Shown piece by piece: positions 1-7,469 of a DNA stretch of 45,589 bases (position 1 is the stretch's first letter; each line of letters opens with the position of its first letter). The stretch comes from Phascolarctobacterium sp. (lineage in GTDB: Bacteria; Bacillota; Negativicutes; Acidaminococcales; Acidaminococcaceae), in NCBI GenBank assembly GCA_004558595.1, contig SFCN01000006.1, positions 1 through 45,589 on the forward strand, read 5' to 3'. The notes below the pieces were generated by a model that was given only the letters and a program-made list of their open reading frames with translations, ran no database searches and was not told where the DNA came from. A program made the translations under genes and the position numbers.

Positions 1-134
1 CACCGATAGGAGAATATCCGCCAGAGACAAGACCAGTAATATTGCCACCACTAATGCTAACTTTATTATAATTGGCTTCACCGATAGGAGAATATCCGCC
101 AGAGACAAGACCAGTAATATTGCCACCACTAATG
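1..134 (-). repeat. Tandem 78-bp repeat inside the adhesin gene
   Basis: A 56-bp stretch at 1-56 recurs identically at 79-134, a period of 78 bp or 26 codons. It encodes a block containing SGGNITGLVSGGYSPIG. The first copy touches the window edge, so more units may follow outside. Identity at DNA level suggests recent duplication or gene conversion. Confidence 0.9.
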
Positions 135-961
135 ATAACGCTGTTACCATTGGCGCCTGCGTAACCCCATCCACCATAAATTTGAGAATCTGAGTTAAAC
201 GTCGTGTTGCCGTTAATTTCAACGGTATTATTGATAGCTTGGCCCTGATCACTCGCTCCACCAAATATGAAAGAATTTTTATTTGTAAACGTTGTAATTC
301 CATCAACTGTGTCGGAATTGAATGTAACTGTGTTACCTTTTACTTCGCCCTTATAACTCTGTCCACCAAAAATACGAGTTTCTCCGCTAAATTCAATAGT
401 GCCGTTAATTGTAACTGTATTATTGGTTATGGCTGCGTCTGAATTATCACTCTGTCCGCCAAAAATACGAGTTTCTCCGCTAAATTCAATAGTGCCGTTA
501 ATTGTAACTGCATTACCAGTCACATCACCAGAGACTTGACTCCTTCCACCATAAATATAAGCACTGTCTTCAAATTTTACATTAGAAATATCAACAGTAT
601 TGGATGTGGCATTGCCACCAGACGCATATCCGCCCCTGATATCTATCACTGGAGTGATGGTCAGAGAGTTGGTACTGTTAACGTAGTTAACATTGATGGT
701 GCATTTTTCTCCAGCGCCGGGCTCCCAATAAATATATCTGTCGTAATCTGATGCACTGATGTTCCTGTTGATTGTGGCAGTATTTCCGCTTTTCTCAATT
801 AAACCAGTATCTATATTCGTTTTCAAACTTGCCGCTTCCGCGAACCCCGGCATCAAACACCCGGCAGCTAGCACACCAGCCAAAACCGCCCTTGAGAGGT
901 TATAAGTACCCCTCCCTTTTTTTGCGAACTGTCTTTCACGAATCTTAGTTAGAAACGTCAT
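1..961 (-). CDS. Repeat-rich autotransporter-like surface protein, 5' part only
   Basis: The frame is open from an ATG at 961 to the window edge, about 320 codons, so the C-terminus is missing. GGAGGG lies just upstream of the ATG. The N-terminus has a basic stretch (KIRERQFAKKGRG), a hydrophobic segment (AVLAGVLAAG) and an Ala-rich end (GFAEAA), which reads as a long Sec signal peptide. The mature part is built from repeats of the type IYGG/IFGG, a short polar linker, then N-x-V-x-I-x-G, as in beta-helical passenger domains. I infer an outer-membrane autotransporter adhesin. The beta-barrel is not in view, so this is not proven. The repeats are also conserved at DNA level (see the repeat entries). 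Confidence 0.7.
   Translation of the reverse strand, partial: MTFLTKIRERQFAKKGRGTYNLSRAVLAGVLAAGCLMPGFAEAASLKTNIDTGLIEKSGNTATINRNISASDYDRYIYWEPGAGEKCTINVNYVNSTNSLTITPVIDIRGGYASGGNATSNTVDISNVKFEDSAYIYGGRSQVSGDVTGNAVTINGTIEFSGETRIFGGQSDNSDAAITNNTVTINGTIEFSGETRIFGGQSYKGEVKGNTVTFNSDTVDGITTFTNKNSFIFGGASDQGQAINNTVEINGNTTFNSDSQIYGGWGYAGANGNSVIISGGNITGLVSGGYSPIGEANYNKVSISGGNITGLVSGGYSPIG
358..515 (-). repeat. Second, 93-bp-period repeat inside the adhesin gene
   Basis: Near-identical stretches begin at 358 and 451, a 93-bp period of 31 codons. They encode a block containing TINGTIEFSGETRIFGG. The two copies differ at very few bases, mainly A/G in the Gly-Gly codons and T/C in the Thr/Ala codons. Confidence 0.85.
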
Positions 962-1185
962 TTTAAACCCTCCTTCAAGATGTTTAAGGCATCCACATTA
1001 TCACGATTCATCAATTAAACGACACTCTTTGCAAAAGGGTATCATTACTCGGCATCATTATAACATATCTTAATGCATTGGGGGAGTATTTCTTCTAAAT
1101 GTTTGCTAAATGTAAATACTGCAACAAGTTTTAATTACGCATTGCGTGCCGCCTGTAAAAGATGGGGGGTGGGGGGCGATAGTGG
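962..1185. other. Intergenic region with a poly-G tract
   Basis: No gene is visible. Apart from the adhesin promoter, the notable feature is a 13-bp tract of two G6 runs split by one T at 1164-1176. It lies 9 bp upstream of a plus-strand -10 element. Such tracts can slip during replication. Phase variation is only a possibility here. Confidence 0.6.
1057..1062 (-). promoter_or_regulatory. Extended -10 promoter of the surface-protein gene
   Basis: The minus strand reads TGTTATAAT here, an extended -10 element about 95 bp upstream of the ATG at 961. No good -35 hexamer is visible. Confidence 0.5.
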
Positions 1186-1260
1186 TATAATAGTATTATT
1201 CAGCTCTCGGCTACGGTCGAGGGATTCGCTGTCTCTAGGGAAAGAAAAGTAAGCTAGGAT
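1183..1260 (+). ncRNA. Possible small structured RNA or leader
   Basis: An extended -10 (TGGTATAAT, 1183-1191) is followed about 12 bp later by an 8-bp stem (1204-1211 with 1216-1223, including G-U pairs) closed by a UACG tetraloop of the stable UNCG class. No ORF follows before the bioB promoter. It could be a short RNA, or the 5' end of a longer bioB transcript. I do not recognise a known RNA family, and the 3' end given is arbitrary. Confidence 0.3.
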
Positions 1261-1298
1261 AAGTTACGACTTTAAAGTAAACCATACTAAATTCTAGG

Positions 1299-1327
1299 TT
1301 GACGTATGCTGCTTTCTGCGGTATAAT
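1299..1327 (+). promoter_or_regulatory. bioB promoter
   Basis: TTGACG (1299-1304), a 17-bp spacer and TATAAT (1322-1327) form a near-consensus housekeeping promoter. Transcription would start near 1334, inside the BirA-like operator. Confidence 0.8.
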
Positions 1328-1333
1328 AACTTA

Positions 1334-1366
1334 AGGTTAACTACATCCAGTGATTGTGGTTAACGA
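1334..1366 (+). promoter_or_regulatory. BirA-type biotin operator
   Basis: Two GTTAAC half-sites (1336-1341 and 1359-1364) lie in inverted orientation. Aligned to the known bacterial BirA operator (TTGTTAACC, 14-16 bp, GGTTAACAA), the second half matches 8 of 9 bases, the first 6 of 9, and the spacer is exactly 15. The site overlaps the predicted transcription start of bioB, so biotinyl-BirA would block initiation. Confidence 0.75.
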
Positions 1367-1392
1367 TTTTGTTTAGGGATGTGAATTTTGGA

Positions 1393-2382
1393 ATGGAAAA
1401 AATTATCGCTTTGGCCAACAAGGTACTGGATGGCCAAGATATTACTAGAGAAGAAGCTGAATACTTGATTAACGTGAGCGACGAGGACACCATGGTTTTG
1501 TGCGCCATGGCCGACAAAATTCGCCAAAAATTCGCCGGTGACGAGGTAGACTGCTGCGCCATCATCAACGGTCGTAGCGGTAAATGCAGCGAAAACTGCA
1601 AGTTCTGCGCTCAATCCGCCCATTGGCATACCGGCGTTAAGGAATACGGCCTGCTGAGCCAGGAAGAATTCTTTGAAGCCGCTAAAAAGGCCAAGGAGGC
1701 CGGCGCAGTGCGCTTTTCCATCGTAACCAGCGGTCGTGGCCAAAGCAAGGCTGACGACTTTGACAATATCTGCAAGGCCTTGAGCCGCATTAAAAAGGAG
1801 CTGCAAATTGAAGTATGCGCTTCTCTGGGCATTTTGACTCTGGAGCAAGCCAAGGCCCTGAGAGCAGCTGGCGTAACTCGTTTCCATTCCAATCTGGAAA
1901 CCAGCGGCAGCCATTTCCCCGATATTTGCACCTCTCATACCTATGAGGACAAATTCTCTACCATTAAAAACGCCCAAGCAGCCGGACTGCGGGTGTGCAG
2001 CGGTGGTATTTTCGGCCTCAAGGAAACCCCGGAGCAGCGTGTAGAAATGGCCTTTACCTTAAAGGAGCTGGGCATTGATTCCGTACCTCTGAATCTGCTG
2101 ACTCCCATTCCGGGCACTCCCTTCGAGAGCAACAAGCCTCTGCCGCCCTTGGAAATCCTGCGCGCCTTCGCTACCTTCCGTTTTATCCTGCCTAAGGCTC
2201 AGATTCGCACCGCCGGTGGCCGCGAAGTAAATCTGCGGGATTTACAAGCCTTGGCCTTAAATGGCGGCGCTAGCGGCATCATGATCGGCGGCTATTTGAC
2301 CACTGCCGGCCGTGGCACCGACAGGGATATACAAATGCTGAAGGATCTAGGTCGTCCCCGTAGCATGCCCAATTTGGACTAG
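1393..2382 (+). CDS. bioB: Biotin synthase
   Basis: Radical-SAM enzyme that inserts sulfur into dethiobiotin, the last step of biotin synthesis. The protein is 329 aa, normal for BioB. It carries the SAM cluster motif C-S-E-N-C-K-F-C followed by AQSAHW, then the conserved SNLETS and RTAGGRE motifs; the Arg of RTAGGRE fits the [2Fe-2S] cluster ligand. I chose the ATG at 1393, with AGGG at 1375-1378. An upstream in-frame TTG at 1354 lies inside the BirA operator and is unlikely. The gene is monocistronic between its own promoter and terminator, so other bio genes must lie elsewhere, or the cell takes up dethiobiotin or precursors. Confidence 0.96.
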   Translation: MEKIIALANKVLDGQDITREEAEYLINVSDEDTMVLCAMADKIRQKFAGDEVDCCAIINGRSGKCSENCKFCAQSAHWHTGVKEYGLLSQEEFFEAAKKAKEAGAVRFSIVTSGRGQSKADDFDNICKALSRIKKELQIEVCASLGILTLEQAKALRAAGVTRFHSNLETSGSHFPDICTSHTYEDKFSTIKNAQAAGLRVCSGGIFGLKETPEQRVEMAFTLKELGIDSVPLNLLTPIPGTPFESNKPLPPLEILRAFATFRFILPKAQIRTAGGREVNLRDLQALALNGGASGIMIGGYLTTAGRGTDRDIQMLKDLGRPRSMPNLD

Positions 2383-2450
2383 GCCTAGAGCACATATACT
2401 TCGTTTCTAATTTTAGTGGATAAATCATACACCTTACACAAATCTCAAAA

Positions 2451-2483
2451 AAATGCGAGCTGGAGCGGCTCGCATTTTTTTTT
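2451..2483 (+). terminator. bioB terminator
   Basis: A perfect 10-bp stem (2451-2460 with 2468-2477) and 7-nt loop are followed by a T-run. Confidence 0.9.
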
Positions 2484-2499
2484 GCTTTATACAGTTTAT

Positions 2500-2553
2500 T
2501 TTACTTCTCTTTTACATGGACATAATATTTTCTTAACATTGGCTTGTTATACT
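2500..2553 (+). promoter_or_regulatory. Pho box and pst promoter
   Basis: Four hexamers at exact 11-bp spacing, TTTACT (2500), TTTACA (2511), ATAATA (2522) and TTAACA (2533), match the TT(A/C/T)ACA direct-repeat pattern of PhoP/PhoB boxes; the third is degenerate. TATACT at 2548-2553 is the likely -10, and no good -35 exists, as expected for an activated promoter. I infer induction by a PhoR/PhoP-type system under phosphate limitation. Confidence 0.7.
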
Positions 2554-2595
2554 ATGTCCAGAAACCACAAAGATGGTTGTAAGGAGGAAAATCAA

Positions 2596-3477
2596 ATGAA
2601 AGTAAATAAGTTGGCATGTTTAGGTTTGGCTGCTATCGTAGCTTTGGGCGCACTGGGTTGCGGCTCTGATAAAAAAGCTGATGACAAGAAAGCAGCTGGC
2701 AGCAAAATCGTAGTAGTATCCCGTGAAGATGGTAGCGGCACCCGCGGCGCCTTCATCGAGCTTTTTGGCATCGAACAAAAGAAGGATGGCAAAAAGGTTG
2801 ATATGACCACTGAAAGCGCTTCTATTACCAACAGCACTGCTGTAATGATGACCACTGTGGCAGGCAATAAAGACGCCATTGGTTACATTTCCCTGGGCTC
2901 TTTAAATGACACCGTTAAGGGCCTGAAGATTGACGGAGCTGAGGCTACCGCCGCTAATGTGAAGAGCGGAGCTTACAAAATTTCCCGTCCCTTCAACATT
3001 GTAACCAAGGGCGAACCCAATGCCATCACCAAGGACTTCATTAGCTTCATCCTGTCCAAGCAAGGTCAAGAGGTTGTTTCTAAAGCAGGCTATATCGGTA
3101 ATGATAATGCAGCAAATTACACTGCAAATAAAAAGTCCGGTAAAATCGTCGTAGCAGGCTCCTCTTCCGTAACTCCGGCTATGGAAAAATTGAAGGAAGC
3201 TTACAAAAAGCTGAACCCGGATGTAAACATCGAAGTACAACAAAGCGACTCCACCACCGGTGTTAAGGCTGCTATCAGCGGCATCTGCGACATTGGTATG
3301 GCTTCCAGAGCCCTGAAGAAGAGCGAAACTGATGCCGGCGTCAAGGCCACCGTTATCGCTACCGACGGTATCGCTGTTATCGTCAACAAGGGTAACAAGG
3401 TTGATAACATGACTAAAGCTCAGGTTGCTGATATCTTCACCGGTAAAGTAACCACCTGGGATAAATTAGCAAAATAA
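2596..3477 (+). CDS. pstS: Phosphate-binding lipoprotein PstS, domain order permuted
   Basis: Binding protein of the high-affinity phosphate ABC transporter. The ATG at 2596 has AAGGAGG 8 bp upstream; the open frame extends further upstream but without an RBS. The 293-aa protein starts with a lipoprotein signal (ALGC, Cys22). Its order is unusual. The segment bearing SREDGSGTRGAF (residues 42-53), GYISLG and RPFNIVTKGEP, which is normally the second half of PstS, comes first. The segment bearing AGSSSVTPAMEKL (about 187), QQSDSTTG, DIGMASR, ATDGIAVIV and DIFTGKVTTW, normally the first half, comes last and ends the protein. All phosphate-contacting motifs are present. First gene of the pst operon. 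I have an uncertain memory of similar order in some gut Firmicutes. Confidence 0.92.
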   Translation: MKVNKLACLGLAAIVALGALGCGSDKKADDKKAAGSKIVVVSREDGSGTRGAFIELFGIEQKKDGKKVDMTTESASITNSTAVMMTTVAGNKDAIGYISLGSLNDTVKGLKIDGAEATAANVKSGAYKISRPFNIVTKGEPNAITKDFISFILSKQGQEVVSKAGYIGNDNAANYTANKKSGKIVVAGSSSVTPAMEKLKEAYKKLNPDVNIEVQQSDSTTGVKAAISGICDIGMASRALKKSETDAGVKATVIATDGIAVIVNKGNKVDNMTKAQVADIFTGKVTTWDKLAK

Positions 3478-3525
3478 GAATAGACAACAAAACAACGAGG
3501 GTAGCAGTTGCACTCTACGTTTCAT

Positions 3526-3549
3526 AGGGGCGAGGATTCGCCCCTTTCT
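3526..3549 (+). terminator. Hairpin between pstS and pstC
   Basis: An 8-bp GC-rich stem (3526-3533 with 3538-3545), loop of 4, followed by TTCTTT. This leaky terminator or RNA-stabilising hairpin would give more pstS than pstCAB transcript, common for binding-protein genes. A second inverted repeat (3563-3570 with 3590-3597) follows before pstC. Confidence 0.6.
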
Positions 3550-3624
3550 TTATATCTAAATAGCTAGCTTTTTTATAAGCGATAATGCGAAGCTAGCGTA
3601 GCTTGAATAATAAGGATTGAAATT

Positions 3625-4479
3625 ATGAATAACAGGAAAGAAAAAATAATGCAGCTGGTGTTTTTGGCAGCGGCCTGCGCTTCCATAGCCCTGGTAGCTA
3701 TGATTTGCTGCTTCCTTTTCGCCAACGGCTTGCCTACCATTGGTAAAATTGGCATTAGCGAATTCCTATTAGGCGAAAAATGGCGCCCCAATAATGATAT
3801 CTACGGCATCCTGCCCATGATTATGGGCAGTGTGTACGTAACACTGGGCGCCTGCATTACGGGCGTGCCCATCGGCATTTTGACCGCGATCTTTATGGCA
3901 CGTTTTTGTCCGGCTGGGGTGTATAGGTTCTTGAAGCCGGCAGTGGAGCTGCTGGCAGGTATCCCCTCTGTAATCTACGGCTTCTTTGGCTTGGTAGTAA
4001 TGGTGCCCTTCATTAGGGATAATTTTGGCGGCACCGGCAGCAGCATGCTGACGGCTTCCCTGCTTCTGGGCATGATGATTCTCCCCACGCTGATCAGCGT
4101 AGCGGAGGCGGCGCTGCGGGCGGTGCCGGACAGCTATTACGAGGGCGCGTTAGCGCTGGGCGCAGGCCATGTGCGCAGCGTGTTCTTCACGGTGGGGCCG
4201 GCGGCGAAATCCGGCATTATGGCGGCCATTATCCTGGGCGTGGGCCGCGCCATTGGTGAAACCATGGCGGTTATCATGGTCGCGGGCAATCAGGCGCGCA
4301 TGCCCCAGGGCCTCTTAGAGGGCGTGCGTACCATGACCACCAATATCGTCATCGAGATGGGCTATGCGGCGGATTTGCACCGCGACGCGCTGATCGCTAC
4401 CGCAGTAGTGCTCTTCATCTTCATTATGCTCATCAATTTGACCTTCTCCTACTTGAAAGGTAAGGTGGTGCAGCAATGA
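3625..4479 (+). CDS. pstC: Phosphate ABC transporter permease PstC
   Basis: Inner-membrane permease subunit, 284 aa, with about six hydrophobic segments. The family signatures GIPSVIYGFFGL and the ABC-coupling EAA-like loop (EAALRAVPDSYYEGALALGAG) are present, followed by GVGRAIGETMAV. RBS AAGGA lies upstream of the ATG. It overlaps pstA by 4 bp (ATGA), indicating translational coupling. It works as a heterodimer with PstA, fed by PstS and powered by PstB. Confidence 0.95.
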   Translation: MNNRKEKIMQLVFLAAACASIALVAMICCFLFANGLPTIGKIGISEFLLGEKWRPNNDIYGILPMIMGSVYVTLGACITGVPIGILTAIFMARFCPAGVYRFLKPAVELLAGIPSVIYGFFGLVVMVPFIRDNFGGTGSSMLTASLLLGMMILPTLISVAEAALRAVPDSYYEGALALGAGHVRSVFFTVGPAAKSGIMAAIILGVGRAIGETMAVIMVAGNQARMPQGLLEGVRTMTTNIVIEMGYAADLHRDALIATAVVLFIFIMLINLTFSYLKGKVVQQ

Positions 4480-5327
4480 ATTTTTCTAAAGAAATGTATC
4501 GTTATGGCCGGGACCCGCTCTCCATCTTCCTGCTGGGCTGCGTGTGGCTGGCTGCGGCAGTAACCTTTTTGTCCTTAGCCTTTTTACTCTTTTATATCCT
4601 CTGGCAGGGCCTACCCAATTTAAGCCCCAAGCTTTTTGAATTGGAATACAGCACAGAAAATGTCTCCATGTTCCCGGCTCTGTTGGACACCCTGATCATG
4701 GTAGTGCTGGCCCTTTTAATGGCTACGCCCTTGGGCATTTTCGCCGCTATTTACCTTGTGGAATACGCCAAACGGGGCAATAAAATCGTTAACGTGGTGC
4801 GGGTTACCGCCGATACCTTAAGCGGTATTCCCTCCATCGTCTATGGTCTCTTTGGTATGCTGTTTTTCGTAACCTATCTTCATATGGGCTATTCCCTGTT
4901 AGCAGGCTCCTGCACCGTGGCCATAATGATTCTTCCCTTGATCATGCGTACTACGGAGGAAGCCCTGCGGGCCGTACCCGATAGCTATCGCGAGGGCAGC
5001 TACGGCTTGGGCGCAGGCAAGCTGCGCACGGTGTTCGCCGTGGTGCTGCCCTCGGCAGTACCGGGTATTTTGGCCGGCGTAATCCTGGGCATTGGCCGTA
5101 TCGTGGGCGAGACGGCGGCCCTGATTTATACCGCCGGCACGGTAGCGGCGCTGCCCACCAATGTGATGAGCTCCGGCAGAACGCTGGCGGTACACATGTA
5201 TGTGTTAGCCAGCGAGGGTCTCTACATGAAACAGGCCTATGCTACCGCGGTGGTGCTGGTCCTGATTGTAATTGGTATTAACGCTGCTAGCGCACGGGTA
5301 GCGAAGAAGCTGATGAAAGGAAACTAA
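4476..5327 (+). CDS. pstA: Phosphate ABC transporter permease PstA
   Basis: Second inner-membrane permease, 283 aa. It shows the paired motifs of the family: SGIPSIVYGLFGM, then EEALRAVPDSYREGSYGLGAG, then GIGRIVGETAALIYTAG. About six membrane segments. The start overlaps the pstC stop, and pstB starts 4 bp after its stop. Confidence 0.95.
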   Translation: MNFSKEMYRYGRDPLSIFLLGCVWLAAAVTFLSLAFLLFYILWQGLPNLSPKLFELEYSTENVSMFPALLDTLIMVVLALLMATPLGIFAAIYLVEYAKRGNKIVNVVRVTADTLSGIPSIVYGLFGMLFFVTYLHMGYSLLAGSCTVAIMILPLIMRTTEEALRAVPDSYREGSYGLGAGKLRTVFAVVLPSAVPGILAGVILGIGRIVGETAALIYTAGTVAALPTNVMSSGRTLAVHMYVLASEGLYMKQAYATAVVLVLIVIGINAASARVAKKLMKGN

Positions 5328-5331
5328 AGTA

Positions 5332-6105
5332 ATGGAAAAGAATGCGCAAGAAGCTCGCACGAAGCTTTTAATAGAGGATTTAAATTTATACTATGGCGAT
5401 TTTCACGCTCTCCATGGCATTAACATGGACATTAAGGAAAAGGAAATCACCGCCTTCATCGGTCCCTCCGGCTGCGGTAAATCCACGCTCTTAAAGAGCC
5501 TGAACCGTATGAACGATTTAGTGGAGGGCTGTCGCATCGAGGGCAAGGTGCTTCTAGATGGCGATAATATTTTTGCTAATGATGATGTGAACACTCTGCG
5601 TAAAAGAGTGGGCATGGTTTTCCAGAAGCCCAATCCCTTCCCCATGAGCGTATATGATAATATCGCCTTTGGCCCTAGAACCCACGGCATTCATTCCAAG
5701 AGCGCCTTGGACGAGATTGTGGAGCGTTCCCTACGCCAAGCAGCTATTTGGGACGAGTGTAAGGACCGTCTGAATAAAAGCGCTTTAGGCTTTAGCGGCG
5801 GCCAGCAGCAACGCCTATGTATCGCCCGGGCCTTGGCCGTGCAGCCGGAGGTGCTCTTAATGGACGAGCCCACCAGCGCTCTGGACCCCATTTCCACCAT
5901 GAAAATAGAGGATTTGGCTCTGGAGCTGAAGGAAAATTATACCATCGTTATCGTAACCCACAACATGCAGCAGGCGGCTCGCATTAGCGATAAAACGGCC
6001 TTCTTCCTGCTGGGCGATTTGATCGAATACAATAAGACCACCGAAATATTCGCTAATCCCCAAAATAAAAAGACCGAGGATTATATCACCGGTCGTTTCG
6101 GTTAA
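5332..6105 (+). CDS. pstB: Phosphate ABC transporter ATPase PstB
   Basis: Cytoplasmic ATPase of the Pst system, 257 aa, the usual length. Walker A GPSGCGKST, the Q-loop in VFQKPNPFPMS, signature FSGGQQQRLCIARAL, Walker B VLLMDEPTSALDP and the H-switch VTHNM are all intact. The NPFPMS stretch after the Q-loop is typical of PstB. RBS AAAGG lies in the end of pstA. Confidence 0.97.
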   Translation: MEKNAQEARTKLLIEDLNLYYGDFHALHGINMDIKEKEITAFIGPSGCGKSTLLKSLNRMNDLVEGCRIEGKVLLDGDNIFANDDVNTLRKRVGMVFQKPNPFPMSVYDNIAFGPRTHGIHSKSALDEIVERSLRQAAIWDECKDRLNKSALGFSGGQQQRLCIARALAVQPEVLLMDEPTSALDPISTMKIEDLALELKENYTIVIVTHNMQQAARISDKTAFFLLGDLIEYNKTTEIFANPQNKKTEDYITGRFG

Positions 6106-6162
6106 GCTATATTGCGCTTAAGTCTGGACATCATTTATGAAGTAAAGGAGTATCAATAGATT

Positions 6163-6810
6163 ATGGTGAGAAATAAATTTGCCGAGCAAATGGCATTGCT
6201 CTTGAGCAGCGTGCGGGTCATGGGCGTTAATCTGGAGGAGGCTCTGGATAAGGTCATCGCTAATTTGGAGAATAAGGATAAGTCCTTGGCTCAGGCTATT
6301 ATCGGCGGCGACGATGATTTCGATAATAGCGAGGTAGATATTGAGCGTCAATGTCTGGAGCTGGTCATTACCCAAACGCCTGTGGCCAGCGATTGGCGTG
6401 AAATCGCTTCCTGCCTGAAGCTGGTAGGTGATATGGAGCGCATTGCGGACCACTGCAGCGATATTAGCCAATACACCCTGCGTCTGTGCGAAAAGGACCC
6501 CGTGCCCATGCCGGAGAATTTTATGCCCATGCTGAAGGTAATGCGCCAAATGGTGTACGATAGCATCACCGCCATCAGCGAGAACGATGTGGAGCTGGCT
6601 CAAAAGGTTATGACCACTGATGATGAGGTGGACAGCTATTTCCGCCAGATGCGTCAGGATTTGACGACCCTCATGCAGCAATATCCTCAGCTGGTGCCCC
6701 AATATGTGGACTATCTGATGATCGCTAAATATGTGGAGCGCATTGCTGACCATGCTACCAATATCGCCCAATGGGTACTGTTTGTAGTGAGAAACGAGCT
6801 CAAGAGCTAG
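6163..6810 (+). CDS. phoU: Phosphate-uptake regulator PhoU
   Basis: A 215-aa all-helical protein with two PhoU repeats. Each repeat carries the metal-binding signature, seen as GDMERIADHCSDI (about residue 89) and KYVERIADHATNI (about 191). PhoU links PstB to the PhoR sensor and restrains the Pho response and phosphate uptake. It is the last gene of the operon, with RBS AAAGGAG 12 bp upstream of the ATG. No phoR/phoP pair adjoins it; the two-component pair at 30997-33249 is a candidate but has no Pho-specific evidence. Confidence 0.95.
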   Translation: MVRNKFAEQMALLLSSVRVMGVNLEEALDKVIANLENKDKSLAQAIIGGDDDFDNSEVDIERQCLELVITQTPVASDWREIASCLKLVGDMERIADHCSDISQYTLRLCEKDPVPMPENFMPMLKVMRQMVYDSITAISENDVELAQKVMTTDDEVDSYFRQMRQDLTTLMQQYPQLVPQYVDYLMIAKYVERIADHATNIAQWVLFVVRNELKS

Positions 6811-6825
6811 TCCCTAGGACAAAAA

Positions 6826-6865
6826 AGCCGTGAAACCTGAGTATAGGCTTCACGGCTAATTTTTT
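6826..6865. terminator. Bidirectional terminator between phoU and the ECF S gene
   Basis: A 9-bp stem (6826-6834 with 6849-6857) plus an inner CCT/AGG stem has A-rich and T-rich flanks on both sides, so it serves both convergent genes. Confidence 0.88.
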
Positions 6866-6870
6866 GCGTT

Positions 6871-7407
6871 TTACTTTTGCAATTTGTTGAAGGCATCTAA
6901 AAGACCGCCCTTGAAGCAGAGCAGAAGTCCGCCCACAGCGCCCACGGTGGCTTGGAGAATTTGGTAGGGCAGCTTGATGTAAGCATAATAGGGAGTGCTG
7001 TAAATGAAGGCACGGCCCAGGGAATAGCCCACAACCATGATGATGGCGCCTAAGAAAACGCCCAGAGCGGCGTTCTTGAAGGTCACCTCTTTATTAGCGG
7101 CGCGATGGGCGATGAGGCAAATCACCACGGCCTGCAGACCATGGGTAGCCAGAGAAACGAACATGGGCGTGGGATAGAAGAATAAATCGCCTAAAAAGGC
7201 GCCCACACCGCCTACTAAAAAGGCGGATTTGGCATCATCCAAAAGGATGGCTGCGGTGCAGATGATGACATCGTTTAAGTAGCAGCGACCACCGGGCACG
7301 GGCACGCCAAAGGAGCTCATGAGAATATTCAAGGCCATAAAAAGCGCTGTCACACAGATAGCATAGGTGGCGCTAGTAGATTTTTTAGAAGTAATTGTCT
7401 TTTCCAT
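6871..7407 (-). CDS. ECF transporter S component, substrate unknown
   Basis: A 178-aa integral membrane protein with about five to six hydrophobic segments. The start is the ATG at 7407 with GAGGGG upstream; a longer frame to 7455 lacks an RBS. The region with GGRCYLNDVIICTAAILL, then GGVGAFLGDLFFYP, resembles the substrate-binding S subunits of energy-coupling-factor vitamin transporters (YLN-x-GD-x-like region, G-rich third helix). No EcfA/EcfT genes are near, so it would share a common energising module. No riboswitch is evident upstream. Substrate cannot be told. Confidence 0.75.
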   Translation of the reverse strand: MEKTITSKKSTSATYAICVTALFMALNILMSSFGVPVPGGRCYLNDVIICTAAILLDDAKSAFLVGGVGAFLGDLFFYPTPMFVSLATHGLQAVVICLIAHRAANKEVTFKNAALGVFLGAIIMVVGYSLGRAFIYSTPYYAYIKLPYQILQATVGAVGGLLLCFKGGLLDAFNKLQK

Positions 7408-7469
7408 AAGAATTTCCCCTCGTGTAAAATTTATGTAAAATAATCTGGTTAGCATAATTATAAGGCTAT

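Noticed and set aside
1360..1977. Minus-strand frame of 205 codons opposite bioB
   Set aside because: BioB is intact on the plus strand; the minus frame has no signal or motif.
6118..6771. Long minus-strand frame of 217 codons opposite phoU
   Set aside because: It is a shadow of phoU; the plus-strand frame has full PhoU motifs and an RBS, and the minus frame has neither family motifs nor a promoter.
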